DNA of 15,164 nucleotides from Peptostreptococcaceae bacterium. Lineage in GTDB: Bacteria; Bacillota_A; Clostridia; Peptostreptococcales; Acidaminobacteraceae. The notes beneath the pieces were generated by a model that did no database searches, was not told where the DNA came from, and saw only the letters and a program-made list of their open reading frames with translations. Shown one piece after another: positions 6,978 to 14,207 of the stretch (its first letter is position 1; each line of letters starts with the position of its first letter). Made by a program: the position numbers and the translations under genes. The DNA is taken from assembly GCA_013619035.1 (NCBI GenBank), contig JABXKX010000483.1, positions 1 to 15,164 of the forward strand, in the 5' to 3' direction.

Positions 6978-7274
6978 ATGAGAGTATCGATAGAGGCAAA
7001 AGCAAAAGCATTTTTGCTTGAAAAGAATAGAACTATTGTAACGCTGTTCTTACGCAGTACAGGTGGAGGCTGATGTGGAATCATCCAAGTGCCAGAAGTG
7101 GCATATCAAGTACCGGAGGTACCTGAAGGATTCCTATCTTATGATATAGATGGTATTAAAATTTATATTCAAAAATCAGCAACGGTTGGTGCAGAGCATA
7201 TAGAATTTGTTCTAAAAGGGTTTTGGATCTTTAAGACTGTTGTTGCTGAAGGTGTGAAATATCCAAAATTATAA
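6978..7274 (+). CDS. Selenoprotein candidate, CC/Se motif (HesB-like) family, with in-frame TGA
   Basis: The reading frame from ATG 6978 runs to TAA 7272-7274 (98 residues) with one internal TGA at 7071-7073, codon 32. It has a near-ideal ribosome site, AGGAGG at 6968-6973, 4 nt before the ATG. This position would be meaningless if only the part after the TGA were translated. The TGA is followed directly by TGT (Cys33), giving GGG-U-CG, the Sec-Cys pair of the family named CC/Se motif (seleno)protein, whose other members have Cys-Cys or Sec-Cys here. The rest fits that family: an N-terminal amphipathic start (RVSIEAKAKAFLLEKN) resembling the HesB/IscA fold, a strand before GGG, then VPEVPEGF, YDIDGIKIYIQK (about 55-66), and a C-terminal FWIFKTVVAEGVKY. 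A hairpin suitable as a bacterial SECIS follows the TGA. The biochemical role of the family is not known to me; a redox function of the Sec-Cys pair is an inference. A normal gene caller would report only the downstream 61-residue piece. Confidence 0.85.
7071..7103 (+). promoter_or_regulatory. UGA(Sec) codon and candidate bacterial SECIS hairpin
   Basis: After the UGA (7071-7073), the stem TGCCA (7090-7094)/TGGCA (7099-7103) closes the tetraloop GAAG. A G-T wobble (7089-7104) can extend the stem. The loop starts about 21 nt after the UGA and has G in its first position, which fits the loose bacterial SECIS rules (loop roughly 16-37 nt from UGA, G among the first two loop bases). A second hairpin, GTACC-GGA-GGTAC (7110-7122), lies just beyond that distance. 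Both are coding sequence, as expected for bSECIS. Confidence 0.6.
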
Positions 7275-7293
7275 CTCGTGTTTCACGAGTTAT
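7271..7293 (+). terminator. Terminator of the NTF2-like/selenoprotein operon
   Basis: A perfect 10-bp inverted repeat (ATAACTCGTG at 7271-7280, CACGAGTTAT at 7284-7293) with a 3-nt loop begins inside the selenoprotein stop codon. Only a poor T-rich tail (TCTTATATT) follows, so termination may be partial and allow some read-through into the carboxypeptidase gene. Confidence 0.6.
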
Positions 7294-7324
7294 TCTTATA
7301 TTAACTTGACATAACGAGGTGCCT

Positions 7325-8923
7325 ATGAAGAAAGTCATTCTAATATTAATATTATTATGTTCATTTACGACTTTTGCTGAAGAAATTGTTTCGATTGAAG
7401 AGCTCAATACAGCAGAAATGATTTATGAAAAAGCAAAACTACTTGAACTTCAATATCCCAATCTTATAAAAGTAGTAGTACTTGGTTATTCAACGGATAA
7501 TAGGCCTATTTATGCTGTTGTTTTAACAGAAGATGCTTCAATCACATTAAGAGTGAGTGAAGGGTATGTTGATAAAATGCATTTCTTGGTAGAAAGTGGC
7601 ATTCATAGTAGAGAAAATCCTGGTCCTAATATTCTTTTGAAGATGATAGAACTATATGCTATGGATTATTATGATGATACAGTTATCTCTGACTATCATA
7701 TGAAAGATATATTAAGAGATAATGCCATACATTTTATACCTCTTTCTAATCCTGATGGCTATAATTTATCAACAAGAGGTTTGTATACAATTAGCAGATC
7801 TAACCAAGATAAACTGTTAAGCTACAATGATCAAGATTTCAGAAATTACAAATCAAATGTGAATGGTGTGGATCTGAATAGAAATTTTCCCGGTTATTAT
7901 TATGACCTGGAATTAGATCGCTTTAGAGATATCTGGAATATGATACACAATGAATCTAGAAGTTATAGACCAAGTGGGAGTTTTTATTTTGGGCAATATG
8001 CAGGCTCTGAAGTAGAAACACAACTGTTGATGGATTATTTGTTAAAGTATGATTTTAGAAATTATCTGAGTTATCATTCAAAGGGAGAAGTGATCTACTG
8101 GCATAAGTGGATGTTATCAGAACAACATAATGATAGAACTTATAAACTTGCCTATAAAATGGCCTTAGAAACCGAATATGATTTAGTTAAAGGCAGTAGA
8201 TATACATCTAGTAGTGGCTATTTAACTGATTTTACAGCAATGAATACTTTAAAACCTAGTATTACAGTTGAAACCGTGTATTGGGAAGAGACGTTACCTG
8301 TAACATCAAAGTATGTTAAAAAAGCCTATGAAGAAACGAAGTATTTACCTCTGATAGCCATAAAGGAAGGTCAAACAACCGGTTATTTTCCTTATAAATG
8401 GTATATAGATGGTAAATATGTTAGAGATTTTGAAGAAGCAGTATATGCTAAAGCATTTTTAGATGAATATGGTGGTACTGTACTGAGATATAAAGGCAAA
8501 CCAAGAGCTTTTTTAGATGAAAACCTCAATAAAATCACGAGGAGTGATTTGGTTAAACAAGTGATGTTGTTACTAGAAAATACAGCTGTTATGGGAACGC
8601 CTTTTGATGACTGTTCTGATGAATGGGTGTTAAAAGCAAGAACATTGGGCATCATAAATGGCAGTGATAATCTGTTTAGACCAGATGATTATGCAACTTA
8701 TGAAGAGACTTTTGTCATTTTAAAACAGGCTTTCTTTGAAGAATATGAGATAAAAAATATTTATAATGTTTATATTAAACCTAAATGGGCTATAGACTCC
8801 TTAAAAGTTCTCCTTGAAAACAATATTATAGATTATAACCGTATACTTGTGGGTAGAATTACTTTAGGTGAATTAAAAGGCTACTTGTTATTGGTAGAAG
8901 ATATAATAGATGAGGGAGAGTAG
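7325..8923 (+). CDS. Secreted M14 zinc carboxypeptidase with C-terminal SLH-like repeats
   Basis: A 532-residue exported metallopeptidase. The start is ATG 7325 with GAGGTG at 7316-7321; a GTG two codons earlier overlaps that ribosome site. Residues 1 to about 18 form a signal peptide (MKK, hydrophobic run, TFA-EE cleavage); the Cys in it lacks a proper lipobox. The peptidase domain (about 25-335) has the zinc site His94 and Glu97 (HSRE) with His251 (SYHSKGE), the DLNRNFPG substrate-binding motif, and the catalytic Glu316 in TVETVYWEE. These match the M14 family, which removes C-terminal residues or cleaves cell-wall peptides. The C-terminal third holds SLH-like repeats: ITRSDLVKQVMLLLE, then FDDCSDEW (427-434) with ARTLGIINGSDNLFRPDD, and a degenerate WAIDSLKVLLENNII with RITLGEL. 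SLH domains usually anchor proteins to wall polysaccharide. The downstream hemerythrin starts 1 nt after this stop. Confidence 0.9.
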   Translation: MKKVILILILLCSFTTFAEEIVSIEELNTAEMIYEKAKLLELQYPNLIKVVVLGYSTDNRPIYAVVLTEDASITLRVSEGYVDKMHFLVESGIHSRENPGPNILLKMIELYAMDYYDDTVISDYHMKDILRDNAIHFIPLSNPDGYNLSTRGLYTISRSNQDKLLSYNDQDFRNYKSNVNGVDLNRNFPGYYYDLELDRFRDIWNMIHNESRSYRPSGSFYFGQYAGSEVETQLLMDYLLKYDFRNYLSYHSKGEVIYWHKWMLSEQHNDRTYKLAYKMALETEYDLVKGSRYTSSSGYLTDFTAMNTLKPSITVETVYWEETLPVTSKYVKKAYEETKYLPLIAIKEGQTTGYFPYKWYIDGKYVRDFEEAVYAKAFLDEYGGTVLRYKGKPRAFLDENLNKITRSDLVKQVMLLLENTAVMGTPFDDCSDEWVLKARTLGIINGSDNLFRPDDYATYEETFVILKQAFFEEYEIKNIYNVYIKPKWAIDSLKVLLENNIIDYNRILVGRITLGELKGYLLLVEDIIDEGE

Positions 8924-8924
8924 G

Positions 8925-9329
8925 ATGATGCATTGGGATGAACGATATTCTGTCGGTCTTCAGAAAATTGATGAACAACATGAAATGTTCTTTGGACTCA
9001 TTAACAGGCTTGAATATTTAACAAAAGCAGATAATTTCAGAGATGAGTTACCAAGACTGTTAAATGAAATTGTTGAGTATGCTTCATTACATTTTAAAAC
9101 AGAAGAAGCAATTATGAAACAGGTTAACTATGATGATTTTGAATCACATCATATTCAACATGAAAACATCAAAAAAGATATTTATTTAGAGTGTAAAAGG
9201 GTTGTAGAAAAAGATGCAACTGCTATGGATGTCATGTGGTTGTATAACTATATGATGAATTGGATTAAACATCATATTCTCGAAGTGGATATGTTGTATA
9301 TAGAAGCTTTAAAAACATATGAAAATTAA
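8925..9329 (+). CDS. Bacteriohemerythrin
   Basis: A 134-residue non-heme di-iron O2-binding protein, cytosolic, probably an oxygen carrier, sensor or scavenger. The family's iron ligands are all visible: His19 in IDEQHE, His56 and Glu60 in HFKTEE, His75 and His79 in ESHHIQHE, and His117 and Asp122 in WIKHHILEVD. An upstream in-frame ATG at 8910 exists, but the ATG at 8925 (or the adjacent 8928) is preferred because GAGGGAG at 8912-8918 lies just before it and MHWDERYSVGL is the usual N-terminus. The gene starts 1 nt after the carboxypeptidase stop, so the two are co-transcribed, an odd functional pair. A terminator follows directly. Confidence 0.93.
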   Translation: MMHWDERYSVGLQKIDEQHEMFFGLINRLEYLTKADNFRDELPRLLNEIVEYASLHFKTEEAIMKQVNYDDFESHHIQHENIKKDIYLECKRVVEKDATAMDVMWLYNYMMNWIKHHILEVDMLYIEALKTYEN

Positions 9330-9349
9330 AGCCCTAGGAGGCTTTTTTT
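9328..9349 (+). terminator. Rho-independent terminator after bacteriohemerythrin
   Basis: The stem AAAGCC (9328-9333)/GGCTTT (9340-9345), loop CTAGGA, runs into a seven-T tract (9343-9349). The hairpin overlaps the hemerythrin stop codon. Confidence 0.8.
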
Positions 9350-9387
9350 CATGTTTGAAATCATGTAAGATATAGAAAGGAGGGCTT

Positions 9388-10368
9388 ATGATACTATGTA
9401 ATTTTTCAAATACCAATTACCATTTAGATTGGTATAACGGAAACTGGAAAGGTCTACAAGATTTTTTAAGTAAAAATGGTTTGGATGGTATTGAGTTATT
9501 GCTACATGGCAATGAAGCAGTAGAAGATATTCCTAAAGATATTGTGAAAGGCCTTCATTTAAGTTATTTTCCAACATGGCTTGAATTTTATAATGGTGAT
9601 GATCAATATGAACTTGATTTTCCAAGTGAAGCGTCACTTTATCAAACATTTGGTGGCACAGACAAATATGCTATACATAATAGATTTAAAAGAGATTTTG
9701 AAATTGCTAAAAAATTAAAAGCGGAATATATGGTTTATCATGTTGGACATGTGACAACAAAAGATGCTTTTACTTTTGAATTTGAGTATAACAGTAGAGA
9801 TGTTTTAGATAAAACAGTTGAAATAGTCAACCAAACATTTACAGGTAGTGATGAAGTCATGTTATTGTTTGAAAATTTATGGTGGCCAGGATTAACACTA
9901 TTAGATAAAGAAGCGTTAGATAATTTTATGAGCAAAATTGAATATGCCAATAAAGGTGTGATGTTGGATTTATCTCACCTGTTGATTACAAATTCTGAGT
10001 TAAAGACATTAGAAGATGGTGTAAAGTATATACTCGCTACTTTGGAAAACTTAGGTGAGAGCATTCATTGGATTAAAGGCATACACATCAATAGTACATT
10101 GGCGTATAACTATTTAAAAGAAGATCACACAACATTGTATAATGACTATATAAAAGCATCTGACTACGATAAGTTTGGTATTATATATAAACATATTTCT
10201 TCATTAGATGCTCATATACCATTTTTAGATAAAGGATTGAATAGAATTATCGAGATGGTTGAGCCTAAATATCAAATGATTGAAGTTGTCGGTAAAGACA
10301 AGTCTATATGGGAAGGTTATGTAAAAGAACAGCTAAGGGTTATGAATGACATTCAATATAGAAAATAG
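9388..10368 (+). CDS. TIM-barrel protein, sugar phosphate isomerase/epimerase-like (AP endonuclease 2 superfamily)
   Basis: A 326-residue cytosolic protein with the pattern of xylose isomerase-like TIM barrels: strand-end residues suited to bind a divalent metal occur in order as His57 (LHLSYFP), His118/His121 (YHVGH), Glu162 (LLFENLWW), Asp194/His197 (MLDLSH), His233 (GIHIN) and Glu299 (MIEVVG). The substrate is not identifiable; members range from sugar epimerases to endonuclease IV, though the FENLW and LDLSH forms argue for a small-molecule enzyme. The ATG at 9388 has a very strong ribosome site AAAGGAGG at 9376-9383. It is the first gene of a six-gene overlapping operon, and the next gene starts inside it (23-nt overlap). 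No clear promoter is visible in the 38 bp after the terminator. Confidence 0.8.
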   Translation: MILCNFSNTNYHLDWYNGNWKGLQDFLSKNGLDGIELLLHGNEAVEDIPKDIVKGLHLSYFPTWLEFYNGDDQYELDFPSEASLYQTFGGTDKYAIHNRFKRDFEIAKKLKAEYMVYHVGHVTTKDAFTFEFEYNSRDVLDKTVEIVNQTFTGSDEVMLLFENLWWPGLTLLDKEALDNFMSKIEYANKGVMLDLSHLLITNSELKTLEDGVKYILATLENLGESIHWIKGIHINSTLAYNYLKEDHTTLYNDYIKASDYDKFGIIYKHISSLDAHIPFLDKGLNRIIEMVEPKYQMIEVVGKDKSIWEGYVKEQLRVMNDIQYRK

Positions 10369-11065
10369 AAGTTTTGACTATCATGTAATTTATTCTAAAC
10401 GGAAATCTATTGAGATTAGAATAGAACCAACTGGCGAAGTACAGTTAAAAGTACCAAAGAATACTTCAGATAAAATCATACAGGATGTACTTAGAAAACG
10501 CAGTCAGTGGATTGTAGACAAAATTGAATCATTGTACAAAATGCCAGTTCAAAAAAGGCAATACAAATCAGGAGAAACTGTGAAATATTTGGGAGAACAG
10601 ATACCGACAGTTATCATGAAACGTCATGTTTCAAAAGCTCAAATATCAAAAGTGGATAATGAGTTGATTTTGATTGTTCCAGAAGAAGTATCAAATGATT
10701 TTATTTCAAAAATGATGGTTGCATTTTATAAGAAGTTACTAAAACCTTTGATTATGAAACGGATAAAATTGTATCAGCATCACTTTGAGTATTCTCCTAA
10801 TAAAATTTCTGTTAGAGATCAAAAAACTAGATGGGGCAGTTGTAGTTCAGAACGTAATTTGAGTTTTAATTACCGACTTCTTATGGCGCCGATCGAAGTG
10901 ATTGACTATATTGTAATTCATGAGATGTGTCATATGGAACATATGGATCATTCCAAATCATATTGGAAACGTGTTCATGAAGTGATGCCTGATTATAAAA
11001 TTCAAGAACAATGGTTAAAAGATCATGGTAGGTGGCTACATTTTGATTTTATGGAGGCCATATGA
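10346..11065 (+). CDS. YgjP-type (DUF45/M48-like) zinc metallopeptidase
   Basis: A 239-residue cytosolic protein of the YgjP/WLM-type family of minimal zinc proteases. The active site HEMCH has His192, Glu193 and His196, with a third ligand His202 in HMDHSKSYW; the family signature RWGSCSS is at 162-168 and FNYRLLMAP lies between. The N-terminal half (residues 10-150) has the usual beta-rich part with SIEIRIEPTGEVQLKVP. It overlaps the previous gene by 23 nt with a modest ribosome site (AAGGG at 10335-10339) and the next by 4 nt (ATGA). The physiological substrate is unknown; the family has been linked to nucleic-acid-associated quality control only by homology to SprT/WLM proteases. Confidence 0.88.
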   Translation: MTFNIENRSFDYHVIYSKRKSIEIRIEPTGEVQLKVPKNTSDKIIQDVLRKRSQWIVDKIESLYKMPVQKRQYKSGETVKYLGEQIPTVIMKRHVSKAQISKVDNELILIVPEEVSNDFISKMMVAFYKKLLKPLIMKRIKLYQHHFEYSPNKISVRDQKTRWGSCSSERNLSFNYRLLMAPIEVIDYIVIHEMCHMEHMDHSKSYWKRVHEVMPDYKIQEQWLKDHGRWLHFDFMEAI

Positions 11066-11535
11066 TAAAAGTTATTGAAGAACAGGATTATAAACTTTGT
11101 TACCAGATGATGATTGAAAGTTTTTTAGCGGTTGCAGATACGATAGGTGCTACTTCTGATAACTGTCCAGGTAATACTGCTTTTTTAGAGTACAATACCT
11201 TTTTAAATGTAATCGAAAAAGGATTAGTACTCTATGGTTATTATGCACCGGAATTGGTCGGGTGTATTGGTCTTGATAAGAAAAGTGATAGAAGACATAA
11301 GATTAAATATCTTTGTGTTTCAATGCATCATCAGCATCAAGGGTATGGTAAAGCGTTGATGGATCATGTGGAAAGTTTGGTTGAAGGAAAATTACAACTC
11401 GGTATGATTAATGAGAATATTATATTAAGAACATGGTATGAGTCATTAGGATATCAAATAGATAAAGTGATGTCTTATAAGAAAAATAAATTTACAGTCG
11501 CTTTTATGGAGAAACAGCTTGATGAGAACCTATAA
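11062..11535 (+). CDS. GNAT family N-acetyltransferase
   Basis: A 157-residue acetyltransferase-like protein. The acetyl-CoA pyrophosphate-binding motif QxxGxG/A is seen as QHQGYGKA (91-98), preceded by the beta4 strand KYLCVSMH and followed by helix ALMDHVESLV. The end has the family's WYESLGYQ turn. The acceptor is unknown. The start ATG at 11062 overlaps the previous stop (ATGA), with GGAGG at 11053-11057. The 3' end overlaps the DTW-domain gene by 14 nt. Confidence 0.88.
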   Translation: MIKVIEEQDYKLCYQMMIESFLAVADTIGATSDNCPGNTAFLEYNTFLNVIEKGLVLYGYYAPELVGCIGLDKKSDRRHKIKYLCVSMHHQHQGYGKALMDHVESLVEGKLQLGMINENIILRTWYESLGYQIDKVMSYKKNKFTVAFMEKQLDENL

Positions 11536-12160
11536 ACAACCTATATCAAAAAATACATTACAATGTGAAAACTGTGGTTTGGTTAAAGGTCATTGTATTT
11601 GTGATTATGAGATTCGTTTAGAAAGCCAAGTAGAGTTTTGGTTACTGACGCATGAAAACGAATTTTCAAGAACCAATAATACGGGGAGATTGATTGAAAA
11701 TGCAATTCAAACCACCAGAGTTTTTTGTTGGAAACGTCATGAACCGCCACAGGAGTTATTAGAACTTCTGAAGGAATATGTTGTTTATCTGATATTTTCC
11801 GCTGATAAAGAGGAGGATAAAAAACGAGTGACAGACTATAAACCTTCCAATAAAAAAATAGCATTTTTAATATTAGATGGCACATGGAAAGAAGCTCGTA
11901 AGATGATAAGAAAGAGTGATTATTTAAGGACGCTTCCTATTTTATCTCTAAATCCCAGTCGAAAAACAGCTTATGATTTAAGAAGAAACAATGATGTCCA
12001 TCATATATGTACTGTAGAAGTGGGCATTGAATTACTGGAATTGATTGGTGAAACCAAGCAAGCAGAATCACTTAAAGATTATTTTAACTATTATTTAGAA
12101 AAATATCATGCTGGTAAGTATGAACATAGAGAGGTGAAAAATGACAAAACGATTATTTGA
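11522..12160 (+). CDS. DTW-domain tRNA-uridine aminocarboxypropyltransferase
   Basis: A 212-residue protein of the DTW family, to which E. coli TapT (YfiP) and human DTWD1/2 belong. These enzymes use S-adenosylmethionine to make acp3U in tRNA. The N-terminal zinc motif is CX2CX6CXC (Cys15, Cys18, Cys25, Cys27). The family's NTGRL is at 53-57, and the name-giving DxTW is DGTW at 119-122, within LDGTWKEARKM. The usual length is about 200-230 residues, so this is complete. The ATG at 11522 is chosen over the TTG just before it, with GGAGAAA at 11508-11514. It overlaps both neighbours (14 nt and 20 nt). Which tRNA position is modified (47 or 20) cannot be read from sequence. Confidence 0.9.
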   Translation: MRTYKQPISKNTLQCENCGLVKGHCICDYEIRLESQVEFWLLTHENEFSRTNNTGRLIENAIQTTRVFCWKRHEPPQELLELLKEYVVYLIFSADKEEDKKRVTDYKPSNKKIAFLILDGTWKEARKMIRKSDYLRTLPILSLNPSRKTAYDLRRNNDVHHICTVEVGIELLELIGETKQAESLKDYFNYYLEKYHAGKYEHREVKNDKTII

Positions 12161-13292
12161 TGAAGACGTTTATTTAAGAACATGTAAAGCACATATAATA
12201 GAAACAACTGAGAATGCCGTTGTATTGGATCAAACTATTTTCTTTCCAGTAGGTGGTGGTCAATCGGCTGATTCTGGAACCATTGATGGCATTTTAGTGA
12301 CTGATGTAAAAGAAAAAAACGGTATCATTTATCACTATATGGATTCTTTTCCAACATCAAAAGAGGTGACTTTAAACATTGATTGGGATAAAAGACTTGA
12401 TGGTATGCAACAGCATTGTGGTGAACATATATTATCGGGCATCATAAAAGACGCTTATAATGGTAATAATAAAGGTTTTCATATTGGGAAAGACTTTATA
12501 ACCATAGATATAGATACAAAAATTGATGAAGAGATGTTAATTCATATTGAAGATTTAGCCAATGATGTTATTTATCAAAACATAGAATTAAAATTTGATT
12601 ATGTAGATGATGATTCAGAATTTGATTTTCCAGTAAGAAAAGATGTCACAGTAGATGAGAATATCAGAGTGGTCACCATTCCTAATGTGGATTGTGTGGC
12701 CTGTTGTGGAACACATCCTCATCGAACGGGTGAAGTTGGTATTATTAAACTTTATAAAGTTGAAAAAAACAAAGGTATGTCTAGAATTTTCTTTAAGTGT
12801 GGACAGAGAGCTTTACTTGATTTGAGAAGGAAAACTGACATAGTAAAGACTTTGAATCAAGAGTTTTCATCTGATGATAAAACGGTATTAGAGCGCTTTT
12901 ATGCAGACAAAGAAAAAAATGACCAGTTAAAGAAATCGTATATTGAACTCAACAGAAAATTAATTGATCAAAACATAGAAGAACAATTAAAAGAAGATGA
13001 AGCGTATCAACTGCTAATCTTTGATTATTTACCAAGTCAAGATATGAACTATGTGATTAAAAAGGTATCAGAGGTGATGAATACAGTACTATTGGTTTAT
13101 TCTAAATCTGAATTTAAGGTGATGTTATCTCATGATGGATCATTTGATGTGAAATGTAATGAGATTTTCAAAGAAATTAAAAATTACGGTGGTAAAGGTG
13201 GCGGTAGCCAAAAAGTCGCTCAAGGTGTCTTTAATGGTAATGAAGCAGGGATGACCTTCGTTGATTATATTGTTGGAGTATTAAATGATTAG
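12141..13292 (+). CDS. Alanyl-tRNA editing protein, AlaX long type with DHHA1 domain
   Basis: A 383-residue free-standing editing factor related to the editing and C-Ala parts of AlaRS; it hydrolyses mischarged Ser- or Gly-tRNA(Ala). The N-terminal beta-barrel carries TIFFPVGGGQSAD (32-44). The zinc/editing site is His92 and His96 (HCGEH) with Cys188 and His192 (CCGTH). A helical linker (about 225-290) leads to a DHHA1 domain with GGKGGGSQKVAQG near the C-terminus, including the family's Gly-rich nucleic-acid-binding loop. The DHHA1 domain places it with AlaX-L rather than the short forms. The ATG at 12141 has AGAGAGGTG at 12128-12136. It overlaps the DTW gene by 20 nt and the next gene by 8 nt, so tRNA modification and aminoacyl-tRNA proofreading are co-expressed here. 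Confidence 0.92.
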   Translation: MTKRLFDEDVYLRTCKAHIIETTENAVVLDQTIFFPVGGGQSADSGTIDGILVTDVKEKNGIIYHYMDSFPTSKEVTLNIDWDKRLDGMQQHCGEHILSGIIKDAYNGNNKGFHIGKDFITIDIDTKIDEEMLIHIEDLANDVIYQNIELKFDYVDDDSEFDFPVRKDVTVDENIRVVTIPNVDCVACCGTHPHRTGEVGIIKLYKVEKNKGMSRIFFKCGQRALLDLRRKTDIVKTLNQEFSSDDKTVLERFYADKEKNDQLKKSYIELNRKLIDQNIEEQLKEDEAYQLLIFDYLPSQDMNYVIKKVSEVMNTVLLVYSKSEFKVMLSHDGSFDVKCNEIFKEIKNYGGKGGGSQKVAQGVFNGNEAGMTFVDYIVGVLND

Positions 13293-14058
13293 AGTTTATA
13301 ATAAAGAGAAAATTATTTCTTTTCTTAGAGAAGAGGATGAAATAGCCAATCTGAATATTATTGGAGCTATTGAAAATATTACAAAAGGATTGTTTGATGA
13401 TCCAGAAGATGATCTGATGATTTATGTCGATGATGAAGAAAATCCAAATGGAGTGATTGTTAATGAACACTCATATTGGTACTATGTTTATGCTAAAAAT
13501 GATGCATTCATATATCATATCAGAGATCATTTTTTTAACAAACTCGAGGAATATGGATTTGATGCGGTTGATCATAGAGTCTTTGAGATACTAAGTGAAA
13601 ATAAAACAATTGAATGGGAAGAACCCTGTACATTGTTGTCTGTTGATAAAGAGATCTTTAAACCTTATAAGTCAAAGCTTCTACTGACTGATGGTACTGT
13701 AGCGGATTCAAAGATTATTGACGAACATTATACTTTTAAAGATGAGTTTTCACATACCTTCATTTATGATGATCTAGAAAATAGACCGTCTAGTATTTAC
13801 CGTGTTGATGGAGAGCCGGTTGCTTGGGTTTTGCTTCATCGTGATAATTCAGTTGGCATCATGTATACAAAAAAAGCTTATAGAGGGCAAGGCATAGCGT
13901 ATGACTTATCTATGGATATTATTTCTAAAGTAATAGAAAAAGATCAAATTCCATATATTCATATCAATGTAGGTAATCATGCTTCTTTCAGTTTGGCAGA
14001 AAAATGCGGATTTAAGAGATATAAAGAAGTTTTTTGGTTCGGTATTCATAAGAAGTAG
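13285..14058 (+). CDS. GNAT family N-acetyltransferase (two-part, 257 residues)
   Basis: The C-terminal half (about 150-257) is a GNAT domain with the acetyl-CoA motif YRGQGIA (199-205), flanking strand SVGIMYT and the NHASFSLAEKCGFKRY segment (231-246) that marks the end of many GNAT folds. The N-terminal 130 residues (EDDLMIYVDDEENPNGVIV, YWYYVYAKND) look like a degenerate GNAT-like half or acceptor-binding part, similar to FR47-like proteins. The substrate is unknown. The ATG at 13285 overlaps the AlaX stop by 8 nt, with GGAG at 13275-13278. It is the last gene of the operon, and the terminator begins in its stop region. Confidence 0.87.
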   Translation: MIRVYNKEKIISFLREEDEIANLNIIGAIENITKGLFDDPEDDLMIYVDDEENPNGVIVNEHSYWYYVYAKNDAFIYHIRDHFFNKLEEYGFDAVDHRVFEILSENKTIEWEEPCTLLSVDKEIFKPYKSKLLLTDGTVADSKIIDEHYTFKDEFSHTFIYDDLENRPSSIYRVDGEPVAWVLLHRDNSVGIMYTKKAYRGQGIAYDLSMDIISKVIEKDQIPYIHINVGNHASFSLAEKCGFKRYKEVFWFGIHKK

Positions 14059-14077
14059 CTTAGGCTACTTCTTTTTT
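14050..14077 (+). terminator. Strong Rho-independent terminator of the six-gene operon
   Basis: A perfect 10-bp stem, AAGAAGTAGC (14050-14059)/GCTACTTCTT (14064-14073), with a 4-nt loop TTAG runs into a six-T tract (14072-14077). It contains the stop codon of the GNAT gene. Confidence 0.88.
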
Positions 14078-14086
14078 GATGAAAAA

Positions 14087-14126
14087 ATGCTCGCACACTC
14101 GTTACTTCAGTTGTGAGTTAGAGCAT
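14087..14126 (+). repeat. Imperfect hairpin near the IS left end
   Basis: The outer stem ATGCTC (14087-14092)/GAGCAT (14121-14126) can be extended after unpaired bases by CACA (14094-14097)/TGTG (14112-14115). Subterminal hairpins with bulges of this kind are what Y1 transposases bind in IS200/IS605 ends. Confidence 0.5.
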
Positions 14127-14186
14127 GATTCTTTTACTGTTGTTCTTAAATATCTTCAATAATGTATGTTCTACGAACTCAAAAAA

Positions 14187-14206
14187 GAGAAAGTCTGAGA
14201 AAGTCT
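14187..14206 (+). repeat. Tandem 10-bp direct repeat in the IS left region
   Basis: GAGAAAGTCT occurs twice head-to-tail (14187-14196 and 14197-14206), directly before the long hairpin. It may be replication slippage or part of the left-end structure; no function can be assigned. Confidence 0.7.
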
Positions 14207-14207
14207 G

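Noticed and set aside
7071..7073. The in-frame TGA read as Trp (mollicute code) or as a nonsense mutation
   Set aside because: TGA is the natural stop of several genes here (for example at 1596-1598, 11063-11065 and 12158-12160) and Trp uses TGG. A random nonsense mutation is unlikely to land exactly on the family's Sec/Cys position next to a Cys with the downstream frame preserved.
6833..7084. Minus-strand open frame of 83 residues
   Set aside because: It is antisense to the NTF2-like and selenoprotein genes, has no ribosome site, and has low-complexity composition. It is open only by chance.
7306..7311. Perfect TTGACA before the carboxypeptidase gene
   Set aside because: It lies only 13 bp before the ATG with no room for a -10 and a leader, so it is unlikely to be the -35 of this gene.
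11583..11885. Minus-strand open frame of 100 residues
   Set aside because: It is antisense to the DTW-domain gene, whose motifs are clear; there is no ribosome site or family pattern.
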